A stretch of DNA of 64,000 bases from an uncultured Clostridia bacterium. Its GTDB lineage: Bacteria; Bacillota; Clostridia; Christensenellales; UBA1750. The stretch covers positions 30,527-94,526 of the forward strand of contig CANQPP010000003.1 of assembly GCA_947625765.1 (NCBI GenBank), written 5' to 3'. How positions within the stretch are numbered: position 1 is the stretch's first letter; the number at the start of each line of letters is the position of its first letter. Shown here one piece after another: positions 27,992 to 35,853 of this stretch. Under the pieces are notes generated by a model that was not told the origin of the DNA, searched no databases, and saw only the letters and a list, made by a program, of their open reading frames with translations. Both the position numbers and the translations under genes were made by a program.

Positions 27992-28450
27992 ATGGACGAC
28001 CGCCGATACGACAGCCTGAAGCTGGACAACCAGCTGTGTTTTCCGCTGTATGCCTGCTCCAAGGAGGTCGTTCGCCGCTACCGCCCCTATCTGGACGCGC
28101 TGGACCTGACCTACACGCAGTACATCGCCATGATGGTGCTCTGGGAACAGGGCGAGCTGAACGTCAAATCCCTGGGGCAGCGGCTCTACCTGGACTCCGG
28201 CACGCTGACGCCGCTGCTCAAGAGCCTGGAGCAGAAGGGCTATGTGCGCAGGAAGCGCAGCGCGGAGGACGAGCGCGTGCTGCTGGTGCAGCTCACCGAG
28301 AAGGGCGCCGCGCTCCGGGAAAAGGCCCTCTCCGTCCCCGGCCAGCTGGCCCGCTGCGTGCACCTGGAAGGCGAGGAGGCAAGGGAGCTCTACCGCCTGC
28401 TGTACAAGCTCCTGCTCTCTTTGGACGAGGAAAGCCCCGCAAAGAAGTGA
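27992..28450 (+). CDS. OhrR-type MarR regulator with N-terminal redox Cys
   Basis: This 152-residue winged-helix protein has the OhrR N-terminus LDNQLCFPLYACSKEV. Cys16 matches the peroxidatic Cys that senses organic hydroperoxides in OhrR, and a second Cys occurs at position 22. The DNA-binding segment is LGQRLYLDSGTLTPLLKSLE and the wing carries RKRSAEDERVLLVQLTEKG. No ohr peroxidase gene is nearby; the probable targets are the flanking flavin protein and TSCPD protein. Confidence 0.88.
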   Translation: MDDRRYDSLKLDNQLCFPLYACSKEVVRRYRPYLDALDLTYTQYIAMMVLWEQGELNVKSLGQRLYLDSGTLTPLLKSLEQKGYVRRKRSAEDERVLLVQLTEKGAALREKALSVPGQLARCVHLEGEEARELYRLLYKLLLSLDEESPAKK

Positions 28451-28502
28451 CCTTTCAAATCAAAGGTATACATTTTAAACACATGAAGGAGGAAACCCAC
28501 AC

Positions 28503-28757
28503 ATGAAGACCGTTTATATGACCAAGGGCGTCTGTTCCACCGCCATCGAGCTGGAGGTGGAGGACGGCATCGTCAAGCACGTGAACTTCGTCGGCGGCTG
28601 CCGCGGCAACACCCAGGGCGTGGCGCGCCTGGCCGAGAACCGCCCCATCGAGGAAGTCATCCGCTTAACGCAGGGCATCCAGTGCCGCGGCGGCACCTCC
28701 TGCCCCGACCAGCTGAGCCAGGCCCTCCGCCAGATCGCGGAGAGCGCGAACGCTTGA
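28503..28757 (+). CDS. TSCPD-domain protein (TIGR03905-like)
   Basis: This 84-residue protein contains CRGNTQGVARL and GIQCRGGTSCPDQL, the TSCPD motif otherwise found in the C-terminus of some ribonucleotide reductases. Stand-alone copies are common in anaerobes; function unknown, possibly metal binding through three Cys. AAGGAGG precedes the start. The upstream AT-rich interval (28451-28495) with AAAGGTATAC could hold an OhrR site. The terminator follows at 28779. Confidence 0.85.
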   Translation: MKTVYMTKGVCSTAIELEVEDGIVKHVNFVGGCRGNTQGVARLAENRPIEEVIRLTQGIQCRGGTSCPDQLSQALRQIAESANA

Positions 28758-28778
28758 ACCAAGACGCAAACAACACCA

Positions 28779-28822
28779 AAAGCCCCCTGCCGCAGGCACT
28801 TCCCGCGGCGGGGGGCTTTTGC
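28779..28822. terminator. Bidirectional terminator between the TSCPD and flavodoxin genes
   Basis: AAAAGCCCCCTGCCGC pairs with its complement, with one bulge, around a short loop and has A/T tracts on both ends, suiting the convergent transcripts. Confidence 0.85.
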
Positions 28823-28839
28823 TTTGCCTCTTTATTTGT

Positions 28840-29553
28840 CTATTCTTGTCCGCTTGCAGTCAAGTCCAGGCTGTTGGCCCAGTCCATCACGTCCTCGGCG
28901 GAGGCTCCGGCGGGGAAGCGCCTGCCGTCCAGCCAGACAGCGCCGCCCGCGGCCTTGCGCAGCGCCGCATCGCTGCTGCCAAAGCCGCTGCTGCCGGAGG
29001 TGCAGAAGGGAATGAGCGTCTTGCCGGTGAAGTCATAGCTCTCGATGAAGGTGCTCAGGATCCGCGGTGCTTCTCCCCACCAGATCGGGTAGCCGATGAA
29101 CACCACGTCGTATTGCTCCATGTTCTCCACCGAGCCGGAGATGGCCGGGCGGGCGTCCGGGTCATCCATCTCCGCGGAAGTGCGGCTGCCCGAATCGCCA
29201 TAGTTGAGGTCAGCCTCGGTATAGGGTTCCTCCGGCACGATCTGGTAGAGCTCTGCCTTCAGCCCCTCGGCCAGCTTCTGCGCCACGCCTTCCGTGTTGT
29301 GGGTGGCGGAAAAATACGCAACGAGTATCTTGCCGCCCTTCGGCTGTTCTATCTCCTGTTCCGGCTCGGCGGAGGAGGGCTCCGGCATTTCTTCCGGCTC
29401 CGGGCTTCTTTCTGCAGGCGCAGCGGGCGTTTCGGGGGTCTCCGTTGCGCTCATGGGCGTTTCGACGCTTTTCGATGCCTCGTTCCCGGCGGCGCAGGCC
29501 GCGAGGGTCAGGGCCAGCAGCGCCGCCAGCAGGGCAGCCGTGAACTTCCTCAT
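28840..29553 (-). CDS. Lipoprotein with flavodoxin domain
   Basis: This 237-residue protein begins with a lipoprotein signal peptide ending in LTLAAC, then a Pro/Glu/Ser/Thr-rich linker (about residues 25-75) and a flavodoxin domain with the phosphate loop YFSATHNTEG and the GYPIWWGEAP flavin loop. It should be tethered outside the membrane, where it could pass electrons to extracytoplasmic partners. The start at 29553 has GGAGG 6 bases upstream and overlaps the cupin gene stop by 4 bases. It is the last gene of the TetR-headed operon. Confidence 0.88.
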   Translation of the reverse strand: MRKFTAALLAALLALTLAACAAGNEASKSVETPMSATETPETPAAPAERSPEPEEMPEPSSAEPEQEIEQPKGGKILVAYFSATHNTEGVAQKLAEGLKAELYQIVPEEPYTEADLNYGDSGSRTSAEMDDPDARPAISGSVENMEQYDVVFIGYPIWWGEAPRILSTFIESYDFTGKTLIPFCTSGSSGFGSSDAALRKAAGGAVWLDGRRFPAGASAEDVMDWANSLDLTASGQE

Positions 29554-30305
29554 TTCAGGCCTCCGTACTGCTTCTCGTCCACGGGCTCCAGCCATTCGTT
29601 GGAGGCGTTCTCCCCCGGAACTTCAATAGCGAGATGACTAAACCAGCTGTCCGGCGCGGCCCCGTGCCAGTGCTTGACGCCCGCGGGGATGTTCACGCAG
29701 TCGCCGGGCTTCATCTCCACGGCCTCTTTGCCCCATTTCTGGTAGTAGCCGCGGCCGCCCACGCAGATGAGGATCTGCCCGCCGCCCTTGTCGGCGTTGT
29801 GGATATGCCAGTTGTTCCGGCAGCCCGGCTCGAATGTCACGTTGAAGATGCCGACCTGCTCCTTCGATACCGGCGCCAGGTAGCTCTGCCCGCTGAAATA
29901 CTGCTTGAAGCCGTCGTTCGGCGCGCCGATGGGGAAAAGGATGGTGTTCTGATACCTGTCCTTTTCGGTCAGCGCGGGCTCCTTCTCGTCCCACACGTTC
30001 TTGGCCAGGCGGAACACCGCCCAGGCCTTGGGCCAGCCCACGTAGAAGCCGACGTGCGTCACTATGGCGGCGATCTCGGCGCGGGTGACGCCGTGGGCCT
30101 TGGCGTTTTCCAGATGATAGGTGAGAGACGAATCGGTGATGCCCGAACTCATCAGCGCCACCACGGTGACGATGCAGCGGGTCTTTAGGTCTATATCGTG
30201 GTTGTTCCAGTTCTCGCCAAAGAGAACGTCGTCGTTATAGTGAGCAAAGTCCGGGGCAAATGTGCTCAGCTGGTCCCTGCCCGCGGTCTGCGTGATCTTT
30301 TCCAT
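29550..30305 (-). CDS. Carboxymuconolactone decarboxylase-like domain fused to a cupin
   Basis: This 251-residue protein has an N-terminal CMD/AhpD-like domain (TRCIVTVVALMSSGI, VTRAEIAAIVTHVGFYVGWP) and a C-terminal cupin (NNWHIHNADKGGGQILICV, PGDCVNIPAGVKHWHGA) whose His residues would bind metal. The CMD part lacks the CxxC of peroxidase-active AhpD. This fusion is often found with flavodoxin and aldo/keto reductase genes, as here. Substrate unknown. A longer frame to 30941 is antisense to the next gene and is rejected. Confidence 0.85.
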   Translation of the reverse strand: MEKITQTAGRDQLSTFAPDFAHYNDDVLFGENWNNHDIDLKTRCIVTVVALMSSGITDSSLTYHLENAKAHGVTRAEIAAIVTHVGFYVGWPKAWAVFRLAKNVWDEKEPALTEKDRYQNTILFPIGAPNDGFKQYFSGQSYLAPVSKEQVGIFNVTFEPGCRNNWHIHNADKGGGQILICVGGRGYYQKWGKEAVEMKPGDCVNIPAGVKHWHGAAPDSWFSHLAIEVPGENASNEWLEPVDEKQYGGLK

Positions 30306-30319
30306 GTCTCTTTTCTCCT

Positions 30320-31330
30320 TTACACTACGTTTCCGGCCTTCTGCTTGCCGTTCTGGGCCATCACGCCCACCAGCGCGTGGGGCACGTACAGCTCCTCCAG
30401 ATAGTCGATCTCGTCCTGCGTGAGCTCCAGCTCCACCGCTTTCGCCGCGCCTTCCACGTGGGTTCCCTTCGTCGCTCCCACCACCGGCGAGGCCACCTTC
30501 GTCAGCAGCCAAGCAAGGGACACCTCCGTCATGGACACGCCGCGCTTCTCGGCCAGCTCCGCCACGCGGGCGATGATCTTCCCGTCCGCCTCGGCGGTGG
30601 CGTCGTATTTGAATTTGGCGTAGGAATCCTCTTGGAGGCGCTTGCTCGTCTCGCCGGGCCGCTTGGAGAGCCGCCCTCCGGCCAGCGCGCTGTACGGCGT
30701 CATGGCGATGTTCTGGTCCCTGCAGAAGGGGGCCATCTCGCGCTCCTCCTCCCGGGCGATGAGGTTGTAATGCCCCTGCACGGAGATGAACTCCGTGAGG
30801 CCGTGTTCGCGGGCGTAGAAGTTGGCCTTGGCCAGCTGCCAGGCGAAGCAGTTGGAGATGCCGATGTATCGCGCCTTGCCCGCCTTGACGACGGCGTCCA
30901 GCCCCTCCATGATCTCCTCCATGGGCGTGTGGTAGTCCCACATGTGGTAGATGTAAAGGTCCACATGGTCCAGCCCGAGGTTCTGAAGGCTCTGGTCCAG
31001 ATAATTCTCAATGTGCTTCTGCCCGCTGACGCGTGCGTCGATCTCCGCCTGCGTGCGGGGCGTGAACTTGGTGGCGAGCACGACCTCATCCCGCTTGGCA
31101 AAATCCCGCAGCGCCTTGCCCACATAGCGCTCGCTGCTGCCGTTTTGGTAGACGATGGCGGTGTCGAAGAAGTTGATCCCGAGCTCAAGGCCACGCCGGA
31201 TGATCCGCCTTGTCTGTTCCTCGTCCACCGTCCAGCTGTGCTGGCCCGTGGCGGCGTCGCCAAAGCCCATACAGCCCATGCAGATGCGGGAGACGGTGAG
31301 CTCGCTTTTCCCGAGCCGAACATACTTCAT
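30320..31330 (-). CDS. Aldo/keto reductase
   Basis: This 336-residue NADPH-dependent oxidoreductase shows FFDTAIVYQNGSSERYVGKAL with the catalytic Asp and Tyr, LATKF with the Lys, and YIYHMWDY where the His lies. The segments GLDAVVKAGKARYIGISNC and TPYSALAGGRLS are typical of the subgroup acting on small aldehydes and ketones. AAGGAG precedes the start. It lies 14 bases after the flavodoxin stop, inside the TetR operon. Confidence 0.9.
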   Translation of the reverse strand: MKYVRLGKSELTVSRICMGCMGFGDAATGQHSWTVDEEQTRRIIRRGLELGINFFDTAIVYQNGSSERYVGKALRDFAKRDEVVLATKFTPRTQAEIDARVSGQKHIENYLDQSLQNLGLDHVDLYIYHMWDYHTPMEEIMEGLDAVVKAGKARYIGISNCFAWQLAKANFYAREHGLTEFISVQGHYNLIAREEEREMAPFCRDQNIAMTPYSALAGGRLSKRPGETSKRLQEDSYAKFKYDATAEADGKIIARVAELAEKRGVSMTEVSLAWLLTKVASPVVGATKGTHVEGAAKAVELELTQDEIDYLEELYVPHALVGVMAQNGKQKAGNVV

Positions 31331-31344
31331 GCCCTTGTATCTCC

Positions 31345-31824
31345 TTACAGGACGGACTCGGCCCAGGCCTTTAAGTCCTTCTCCGTCTGGCGGCCGTTCA
31401 GGAGCCTGCCCTCTACGATCTCAGCATCCGCCGCAACGGAGGGTTTCAGTCCCGCCACGGTCCTGCCGAAGCCGCTGCCGCCGGAGGTCGCAAACAGCAC
31501 GATCTTCTTGCCGGAGAAGTTATAGCTCTCCAAAAAGCTGTTGATGATGGTCGGGGCCACGTACCACCAGATGGGGAAGCCCAGCAGGATGGTGTCGTAG
31601 GCCTCGATGTTCGCATCCTTGTCGGCCAGCGCGGGGCGGCTGGACTTATCGTTCATCTCGATAGAGCTGCGGGACTTTTTGTCCATCCAGTTAAGGTCCG
31701 CCTTTGTGTAGGGCACCTGGGGCCTGATCTCATAGAGCTCCGCACCCGCGGCCTTTGCCAGTTCCTTTGCGACCTGCGCCGTGGTCCCGCTGGCGCTGAA
31801 ATACGCGACCAATGTCTTGCTCAT
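31345..31824 (-). CDS. Flavodoxin
   Basis: This 159-residue cytoplasmic flavodoxin has the FMN phosphate loop YFSASGTTAQ and the flavin-flanking loop GFPIWWYVAP and TSGGSGFG. It is similar to the domain of the lipoprotein at the end of the operon, so the operon encodes one soluble and one membrane-tethered version. GGAGAG precedes the start. It lies 22 bases after the TetR gene. Confidence 0.9.
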   Translation of the reverse strand: MSKTLVAYFSASGTTAQVAKELAKAAGAELYEIRPQVPYTKADLNWMDKKSRSSIEMNDKSSRPALADKDANIEAYDTILLGFPIWWYVAPTIINSFLESYNFSGKKIVLFATSGGSGFGRTVAGLKPSVAADAEIVEGRLLNGRQTEKDLKAWAESVL

Positions 31825-31846
31825 AGGTTTTCTCTCCTTTTTCGTT

Positions 31847-32470
31847 TTAGTCTCCCAGCAGTTTTCTTATGCAGTGGAAGCTGATCTCGTAGATGGACAT
31901 GAACACGTAGTTGACGCCCGCCTCCTCCATCGCCGCCCGCTGCTTTGGGGTCACGTAGGTATAGGGGTAAATGCCGAACAGGAAGGGGAAAAAGGTGTAG
32001 ATGAAGTCCTGCTTCTGCCGGATGCTCATCTCAGGGAAATACTGCGTCAGGCAGTCCATCACCGCGCGGATGGAGGCGCCGTAGGCGACCTTGAACGCCT
32101 CCAAATGCTCCGGCCGGCTGCCAGTCTCCATGTCGTAGTGGTTCATGGAGAGGATCTTCAGCAGCTGCGCCCGCTCCTCCAGGGAATGGGCCAGCATGGA
32201 GGCGAACTCGTCCTTCGTCATGGCCGGGACCTCCGCCATGGTTTTCTTGAGCGAGGCGATCCAAAGCTCGTACTCGCGCTTTAGGAGCGCTAAGAAGATT
32301 TCTTCCTTCGTCTGGAAGTAGTTGTAGATGGAGGTGCGCGTAAAGCTGGTGGCCCTGCCGATCTGGCCCATGGTGATCTCCTTAAAGCTCATCGTCTGGT
32401 AGAGCTTTTCGCAGGCGTTCACGATCTCCTCCCGCCGCGCCTCCGTCAGCTCCGGCGATCCCTTCGGCAT
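31847..32470 (-). CDS. TetR-family regulator
   Basis: This 207-residue protein has an N-terminal helix-turn-helix (KEITMGQIGRATSFTRTSIYNYFQTKEEI) ended by the family's YNYF signature, and a ligand-binding C-terminal domain. The start at 32470 (MPKGSPEL) has AAAGGGAG upstream; the upstream ATG at 32572 lies in the promoter. It heads the operon TetR-flavodoxin-aldo/keto reductase-CMD/cupin-flavodoxin lipoprotein and probably regulates it through inverted repeats at its own promoter. Confidence 0.9.
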   Translation of the reverse strand: MPKGSPELTEARREEIVNACEKLYQTMSFKEITMGQIGRATSFTRTSIYNYFQTKEEIFLALLKREYELWIASLKKTMAEVPAMTKDEFASMLAHSLEERAQLLKILSMNHYDMETGSRPEHLEAFKVAYGASIRAVMDCLTQYFPEMSIRQKQDFIYTFFPFLFGIYPYTYVTPKQRAAMEEAGVNYVFMSIYEISFHCIRKLLGD

Positions 32471-32514
32471 CTGTTTTTCTCCCTTTCCGCGATGACGGGT
32501 CACATATTCTGACG

Positions 32515-32560
32515 ACCTGTCAGCGTCTCTAAGCATAGCATCCTTCTGACAGCGTGTCAA
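32515..32560 (-). promoter_or_regulatory. Promoter and putative TetR operator of the redox operon
   Basis: TTGACA and TATGCT on the reverse strand, spacer 17 bases. CTGTCAG and CTGACAG form an inverted pair spanning the core promoter, as expected for a TetR-type operator. Confidence 0.7.
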
Positions 32561-32642
32561 CACCTTTTGCAAAAAATTTTTCGCCGCATAAAAATTCCCC
32601 CGGCCGCGGGGAACGCGGCGCAGGGGAAAATTTGTCCGTTTT

Positions 32643-33800
32643 TCAGGGAACGCGGGCGAATATGCGCACCAGCGGGCCTTTGGGCCTGTTTTCTACGACC
32701 GTCTCCGGCTGCGCGTCCGCCAGGAAGGAGAGCGCGCCGCCGCCAGCCCGCACGCTCGGCCGCCAGCCCTGCCCCTTGTCCTCGTTGACCACGTGCAGGC
32801 GGCAAGGCGCGCCGGTATAGTCCTCGCCCGTAAGGTAATAGTCCGCGCGGCAGTGCCAGGGCCAGCCCGGCCGCTTTTCCTGCCTGTCGCAGGCGCCGGG
32901 CTCCACCGCGCCGCGGAACCAGGGCGTCTGACTTTCCCCGGTGAAGGGCAGGTATTGCACGGTCTCACGCGGGCGGCAAAGGCGCTCAAAGCCCGTCAGC
33001 TCCACGTCCACACTCAAGAGCAGGTGCTTGCCCTGCAAAAAGGGGCGCAGCGCGTCCAGAAAGACGCGGTCCTCCCGGGCGTCGAAGCCATGCCCGGCTC
33101 CTTCCAGACGCACGAAGTCGCAGCGCCTCGGGGCCGCCTGCTCGTAGGCCTCAGCAGCCAAGACGGAATAGCGGATGTCCACGCAGTCGTCGGCGTCGCC
33201 GTGCACGAGCAGCACCGGCCCCCGGTAGCGCCCGATGACCGCGTAGGGGTCGAAGCCCTGCATGCAGGCGGGGTATTCCCTGCCGATCGTGCAGCGGCCG
33301 TCGGAGATGGTCTCCGGGATGTGTTCAGGGTCGAAGCGGAAGGCGAGCATCTTCCCCGCCCGCGCGTCGTCGGGTATGCAGAAGGCGGGGTAGAGTAGCA
33401 CCAGCCCCTCGACCGCCTTGCCCAGTTCCGCGGCAGCCAGCGCGCTCACGAAGCCGCCCTGGCTCATCCCCAGCAGCAGCACCCGCTCCGGGTCGTTGCC
33501 GGGCAGGGAGCGGGCGTAGGCGACCACGGCCTTTAAGTCCTCCACCTCGGTGAGCACGGTCATCTCCGTGGTCGGCCCGTCGCTGGTGCCCTGCGTGCAG
33601 CCGCCGCAGAAGTCGAAGATGTAGGCCGCGTAGCCCAGCGCGGCCAGCTGTACGGCGTAGGCCCGCGCCGAGCGCATGTTGGACATAAAGCCGTGGGACA
33701 GTATGGCGATGGGCAGCCTCTCGCCCTCGCCCCGCAGCTCCCGGCCGCGGATAGTGAGGCCGTCCCGCTCACAGGAAAAGCGCCGCGTTTCGATCCGCAT
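32643..33800 (-). CDS. Alpha/beta hydrolase fused to a DUF3237-like domain
   Basis: Residues 1 to about 255 form an alpha/beta hydrolase: oxyanion LSHGFMSN, nucleophile Ser in GMSQGG, Asp in HGDADDC and His in GAGHGF. Residues about 258-385 resemble DUF3237, a small beta-barrel (FTGESQTPWFRGAVEPGA, DYYLTGEDYTGAPCRLHVVNED). The two domains are usually separate; the fusion may couple hydrolysis to binding of an acyl or aromatic product. It is encoded alone, with a short AT-poor leader and no nearby partner. Confidence 0.82.
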   Translation of the reverse strand: MRIETRRFSCERDGLTIRGRELRGEGERLPIAILSHGFMSNMRSARAYAVQLAALGYAAYIFDFCGGCTQGTSDGPTTEMTVLTEVEDLKAVVAYARSLPGNDPERVLLLGMSQGGFVSALAAAELGKAVEGLVLLYPAFCIPDDARAGKMLAFRFDPEHIPETISDGRCTIGREYPACMQGFDPYAVIGRYRGPVLLVHGDADDCVDIRYSVLAAEAYEQAAPRRCDFVRLEGAGHGFDAREDRVFLDALRPFLQGKHLLLSVDVELTGFERLCRPRETVQYLPFTGESQTPWFRGAVEPGACDRQEKRPGWPWHCRADYYLTGEDYTGAPCRLHVVNEDKGQGWRPSVRAGGGALSFLADAQPETVVENRPKGPLVRIFARVP

Positions 33801-33887
33801 GCGATGACCTCCTTGTATCGGGTATCCTGACGGAAGTATACCGCATAGGCACGGCGCGGCGCAAGGGAGAAAGCCCGCGTTTGCCCC

Positions 33888-34142
33888 TCAGCGGCGGAAC
33901 AGAGAGAAACCCTTCTTCTCGTAGGGCTCGGTGTGGGCGGAGAGCACCTGATAGCCGGTGGCGTTGATCGCATCCATCACCGCCCGCTCGTCCAGCTTCT
34001 CGTCGCTCACGATCTGCGTGCACTTCTTTACCCGGGAGGAGCTGACCTTGCGCACCGCGAAGGCGCGGCGCACCGCGTCGTTGATGTGGCTCTCGCACAT
34101 GGGGCAGGCCATGCCCTCCACCTGCAGCGTCATCCTGTACAT
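33888..34142 (-). CDS. Heavy-metal-associated (HMA) domain protein
   Basis: This 84-residue protein has the MxCxxC metal-binding motif in GMACPMCESHIN, and the alpha/beta sandwich pattern DEKLDERAVMDAINATGY. It could act as a small Cu(I) or other metal chaperone; no P-type ATPase is adjacent. AAAGGAG precedes the start. A palindrome at 34160-34175 in its leader suggests metal-dependent control. Confidence 0.88.
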   Translation of the reverse strand: MYRMTLQVEGMACPMCESHINDAVRRAFAVRKVSSSRVKKCTQIVSDEKLDERAVMDAINATGYQVLSAHTEPYEKKGFSLFRR

Positions 34143-34159
34143 GGGAACATCTCCTTTAA

Positions 34160-34175
34160 GTTAGATTATGCTAAC
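34160..34175. promoter_or_regulatory. Palindromic operator before the HMA gene
   Basis: GTTAG-ATTATG-CTAAC, a perfect 5-base inverted repeat resembling half of DtxR/IdeR-type sites, 18 bases before the HMA start. Confidence 0.5.
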
Positions 34176-34204
34176 CATAAGTATACCACCCGCACCCTTC
34201 CCCG

Positions 34205-35107
34205 TCAAGCTAAAGCCTTTTTGAGCCACTCCACCCTTCTCTCCACACAAGTCTTCAGCAGTTCGCTCTTTATGGCCGTTTCAAACCCGTGACAGGCGCC
34301 CTTGACCTCGTGCAGTTCGGCGGGTATCCCCTGCGCCCGCAGCTTTTCACACAGCAGCGCTCCCTCGTCGCGGAGCGCGTCGAACTGCGCGACCTCTATG
34401 TACGTGGGCGGAAAGCCCGCAAAGGACGCCGCTTCCAGAGGTGAGGCGTACTCGATCCTCTCCGGCAGCCCTCTCCTAAGATACGCTTTCCACATCATTT
34501 TGGACAGCTCCGCGTCAAAGACCGGGGCGTCCGCATATTTCCTCACGGAATCGGTCACCATCCGCCTGTCCGTGACCGGGTAGATGAGCAGCGCGGCATC
34601 CGGCATGCGCATTTTCCGATCCCTTGCCATCAGCATCACGGCCAGGGCGAGGGCGCCGCCCGCGCTGTCCCCCGCGACGACGACGGGCGCGCCGCCGGCC
34701 TGCTCAAGCGCCCATTGATATGTGCAGTAGCAGTCCTCCGCCGGGACGGGGAACGGGTATTTCGGCGCCAGGCGGTAGTCGGTATAGACGACCCTGCACG
34801 GCAGGTCCAAGGCATATCTTTTCGCCATGCTGTGGTGGGCAAAGGAGGCCTTCAACACAAAGCCCCCGCCGTGAAACAGCACCATGCAGGGCAGCTTCCC
34901 CGCGTAACGGGCGGGCTCGATCACCAATGTATCAAGGAGCGCGCCGCCATAGCCTGGCGTCCTGTGCCGGGTGACAGTTACGTCGCCGTCCGAGCGGCAT
35001 TTGGAAAGGCCGATGATCCCGTTCATCAGGGGCAGAAGCGCCGGGGCGTTCGGCATCTTGATCCTGGCGATCCTTCCCAATTCCCGGTCCAGGTCGTATT
35101 TGTTCAC
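34205..35107 (-). CDS. Alpha/beta hydrolase of the hormone-sensitive-lipase esterase type
   Basis: This 300-residue esterase shows the HSL-family oxyanion motif HGGGFVL, the nucleophile Ser in GDSAGGALAL, and the catalytic His in KGACHGFE. It likely hydrolyses short-chain acyl or acetyl esters in the cytoplasm. The GTG at 35107 is preferred because GGGAGGG lies just upstream; an in-frame GTG at 35122 would put that site inside the gene. It follows a small uncharacterised gene by 27 bases. Confidence 0.88.
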   Translation of the reverse strand: MNKYDLDRELGRIARIKMPNAPALLPLMNGIIGLSKCRSDGDVTVTRHRTPGYGGALLDTLVIEPARYAGKLPCMVLFHGGGFVLKASFAHHSMAKRYALDLPCRVVYTDYRLAPKYPFPVPAEDCYCTYQWALEQAGGAPVVVAGDSAGGALALAVMLMARDRKMRMPDAALLIYPVTDRRMVTDSVRKYADAPVFDAELSKMMWKAYLRRGLPERIEYASPLEAASFAGFPPTYIEVAQFDALRDEGALLCEKLRAQGIPAELHEVKGACHGFETAIKSELLKTCVERRVEWLKKALA

Positions 35108-35134
35108 GGCATTCCCTCCCACAAAAACATCGCT

Positions 35135-35461
35135 CTATCGCAGCTTTTCGATCAAGCGCGTTTGCGCTCCGTGCAGTCGTTTTCGCGTGCCTCCCGTTTC
35201 CTCCAGCCAGTCCGCCACAAATTTGAGTTTCTCTTTTGCGGACTTGTATTCCGAAAGCAGCTTGATCGCCGCGAGATAAGGGCTGGCCTTCCTGCTTTCA
35301 AGATCGTGCGGCAAAACGGAGAGCTTCCCGCTGTAAATGTAGCAGATCCCGTCCTCTTTGTCGATCACATAGTCCATGACCGCTTTTTGGATGCAGGTAT
35401 CCTCCAAGGTGTATTCCGATCGCTCTAAGCGCCGAACGGCCGGCCGTTCCCTCTCCCCCAT
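35135..35461 (-). CDS. Uncharacterised 108-residue protein
   Basis: I do not recognise a family. The sequence is mixed alpha/beta with YVIDKEDGICYIYSGKLSV and a helical Lys-rich C-terminal half (KLLSEYKSAKEKLKFVADWLEE). Codon use is less GC-biased than neighbours. The ATG at 35461 has a weak GGTGG site. It is placed just before the esterase gene and may be co-transcribed. It could be a remnant of a longer gene. Confidence 0.5.
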   Translation of the reverse strand: MGERERPAVRRLERSEYTLEDTCIQKAVMDYVIDKEDGICYIYSGKLSVLPHDLESRKASPYLAAIKLLSEYKSAKEKLKFVADWLEETGGTRKRLHGAQTRLIEKLR

Positions 35462-35519
35462 TGTACCACCCAAACGCAGGGAGGTCCACCTCTCCGCTTC
35501 GGTCGGTCGAGCGGGGCAC

Positions 35520-35557
35520 AAAAGACGCTCCGGCGAATATCGCCGGAGCGTCTTTGC
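35520..35557 (-). terminator. Terminator of the hydG-hydF-TM1266 operon
   Basis: AGACGCTCCGGCGA and its perfect complement form a stem that is followed by TTTTGTG on the reverse strand. Confidence 0.85.
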
Positions 35558-35567
35558 ATAGGGGGCC

Positions 35568-35819
35568 TTACAGGCTTGCGTAGGCGGTCTTGGTGTTGAC
35601 GCCCGGCAGCCTGCCGATGCGACCTGTCAGGGCGGAGATCACATCCTGTGGCGCGTCCAGCGCGATGCTGATGATGGAGATGCCCTTCTGCCGGTAGGGC
35701 AGGCCCATGCGGCCGATGATGTAGGGGCCGTACTCGTGCAGTATGGCGTTGAGCTGGGCCACGGAATCCATGTTGGAGACAATGATGGCGCTCACGGCCA
35801 CGCGGCTGTTTTCTTCCAT
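35568..35819 (-). CDS. TM1266-family iron-only hydrogenase system regulator
   Basis: This 83-residue ACT-like protein matches the TM1266 family: LNAILHEYGPYIIGRMGLPY, ISIISIALDAPQDVISALTG and GRLPGVNTKTAY. The family is found with [FeFe]-hydrogenase genes and is thought to regulate them. Its position 34 bases after hydF fits. No DNA-binding domain is present, so it probably senses a ligand and acts through a partner. Confidence 0.92.
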   Translation of the reverse strand: MEENSRVAVSAIIVSNMDSVAQLNAILHEYGPYIIGRMGLPYRQKGISIISIALDAPQDVISALTGRIGRLPGVNTKTAYASL

Positions 35820-35853
35820 GGGCTTTAGCTTCTCCTTCCCTTTGATGGGTCTT

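Noticed and set aside
29550..30941. 463-codon reverse frame starting upstream of the CMD-cupin gene
   Set aside because: Its first 210 codons are opposite-frame shadow of the aldo/keto reductase; the real start is at 30305.
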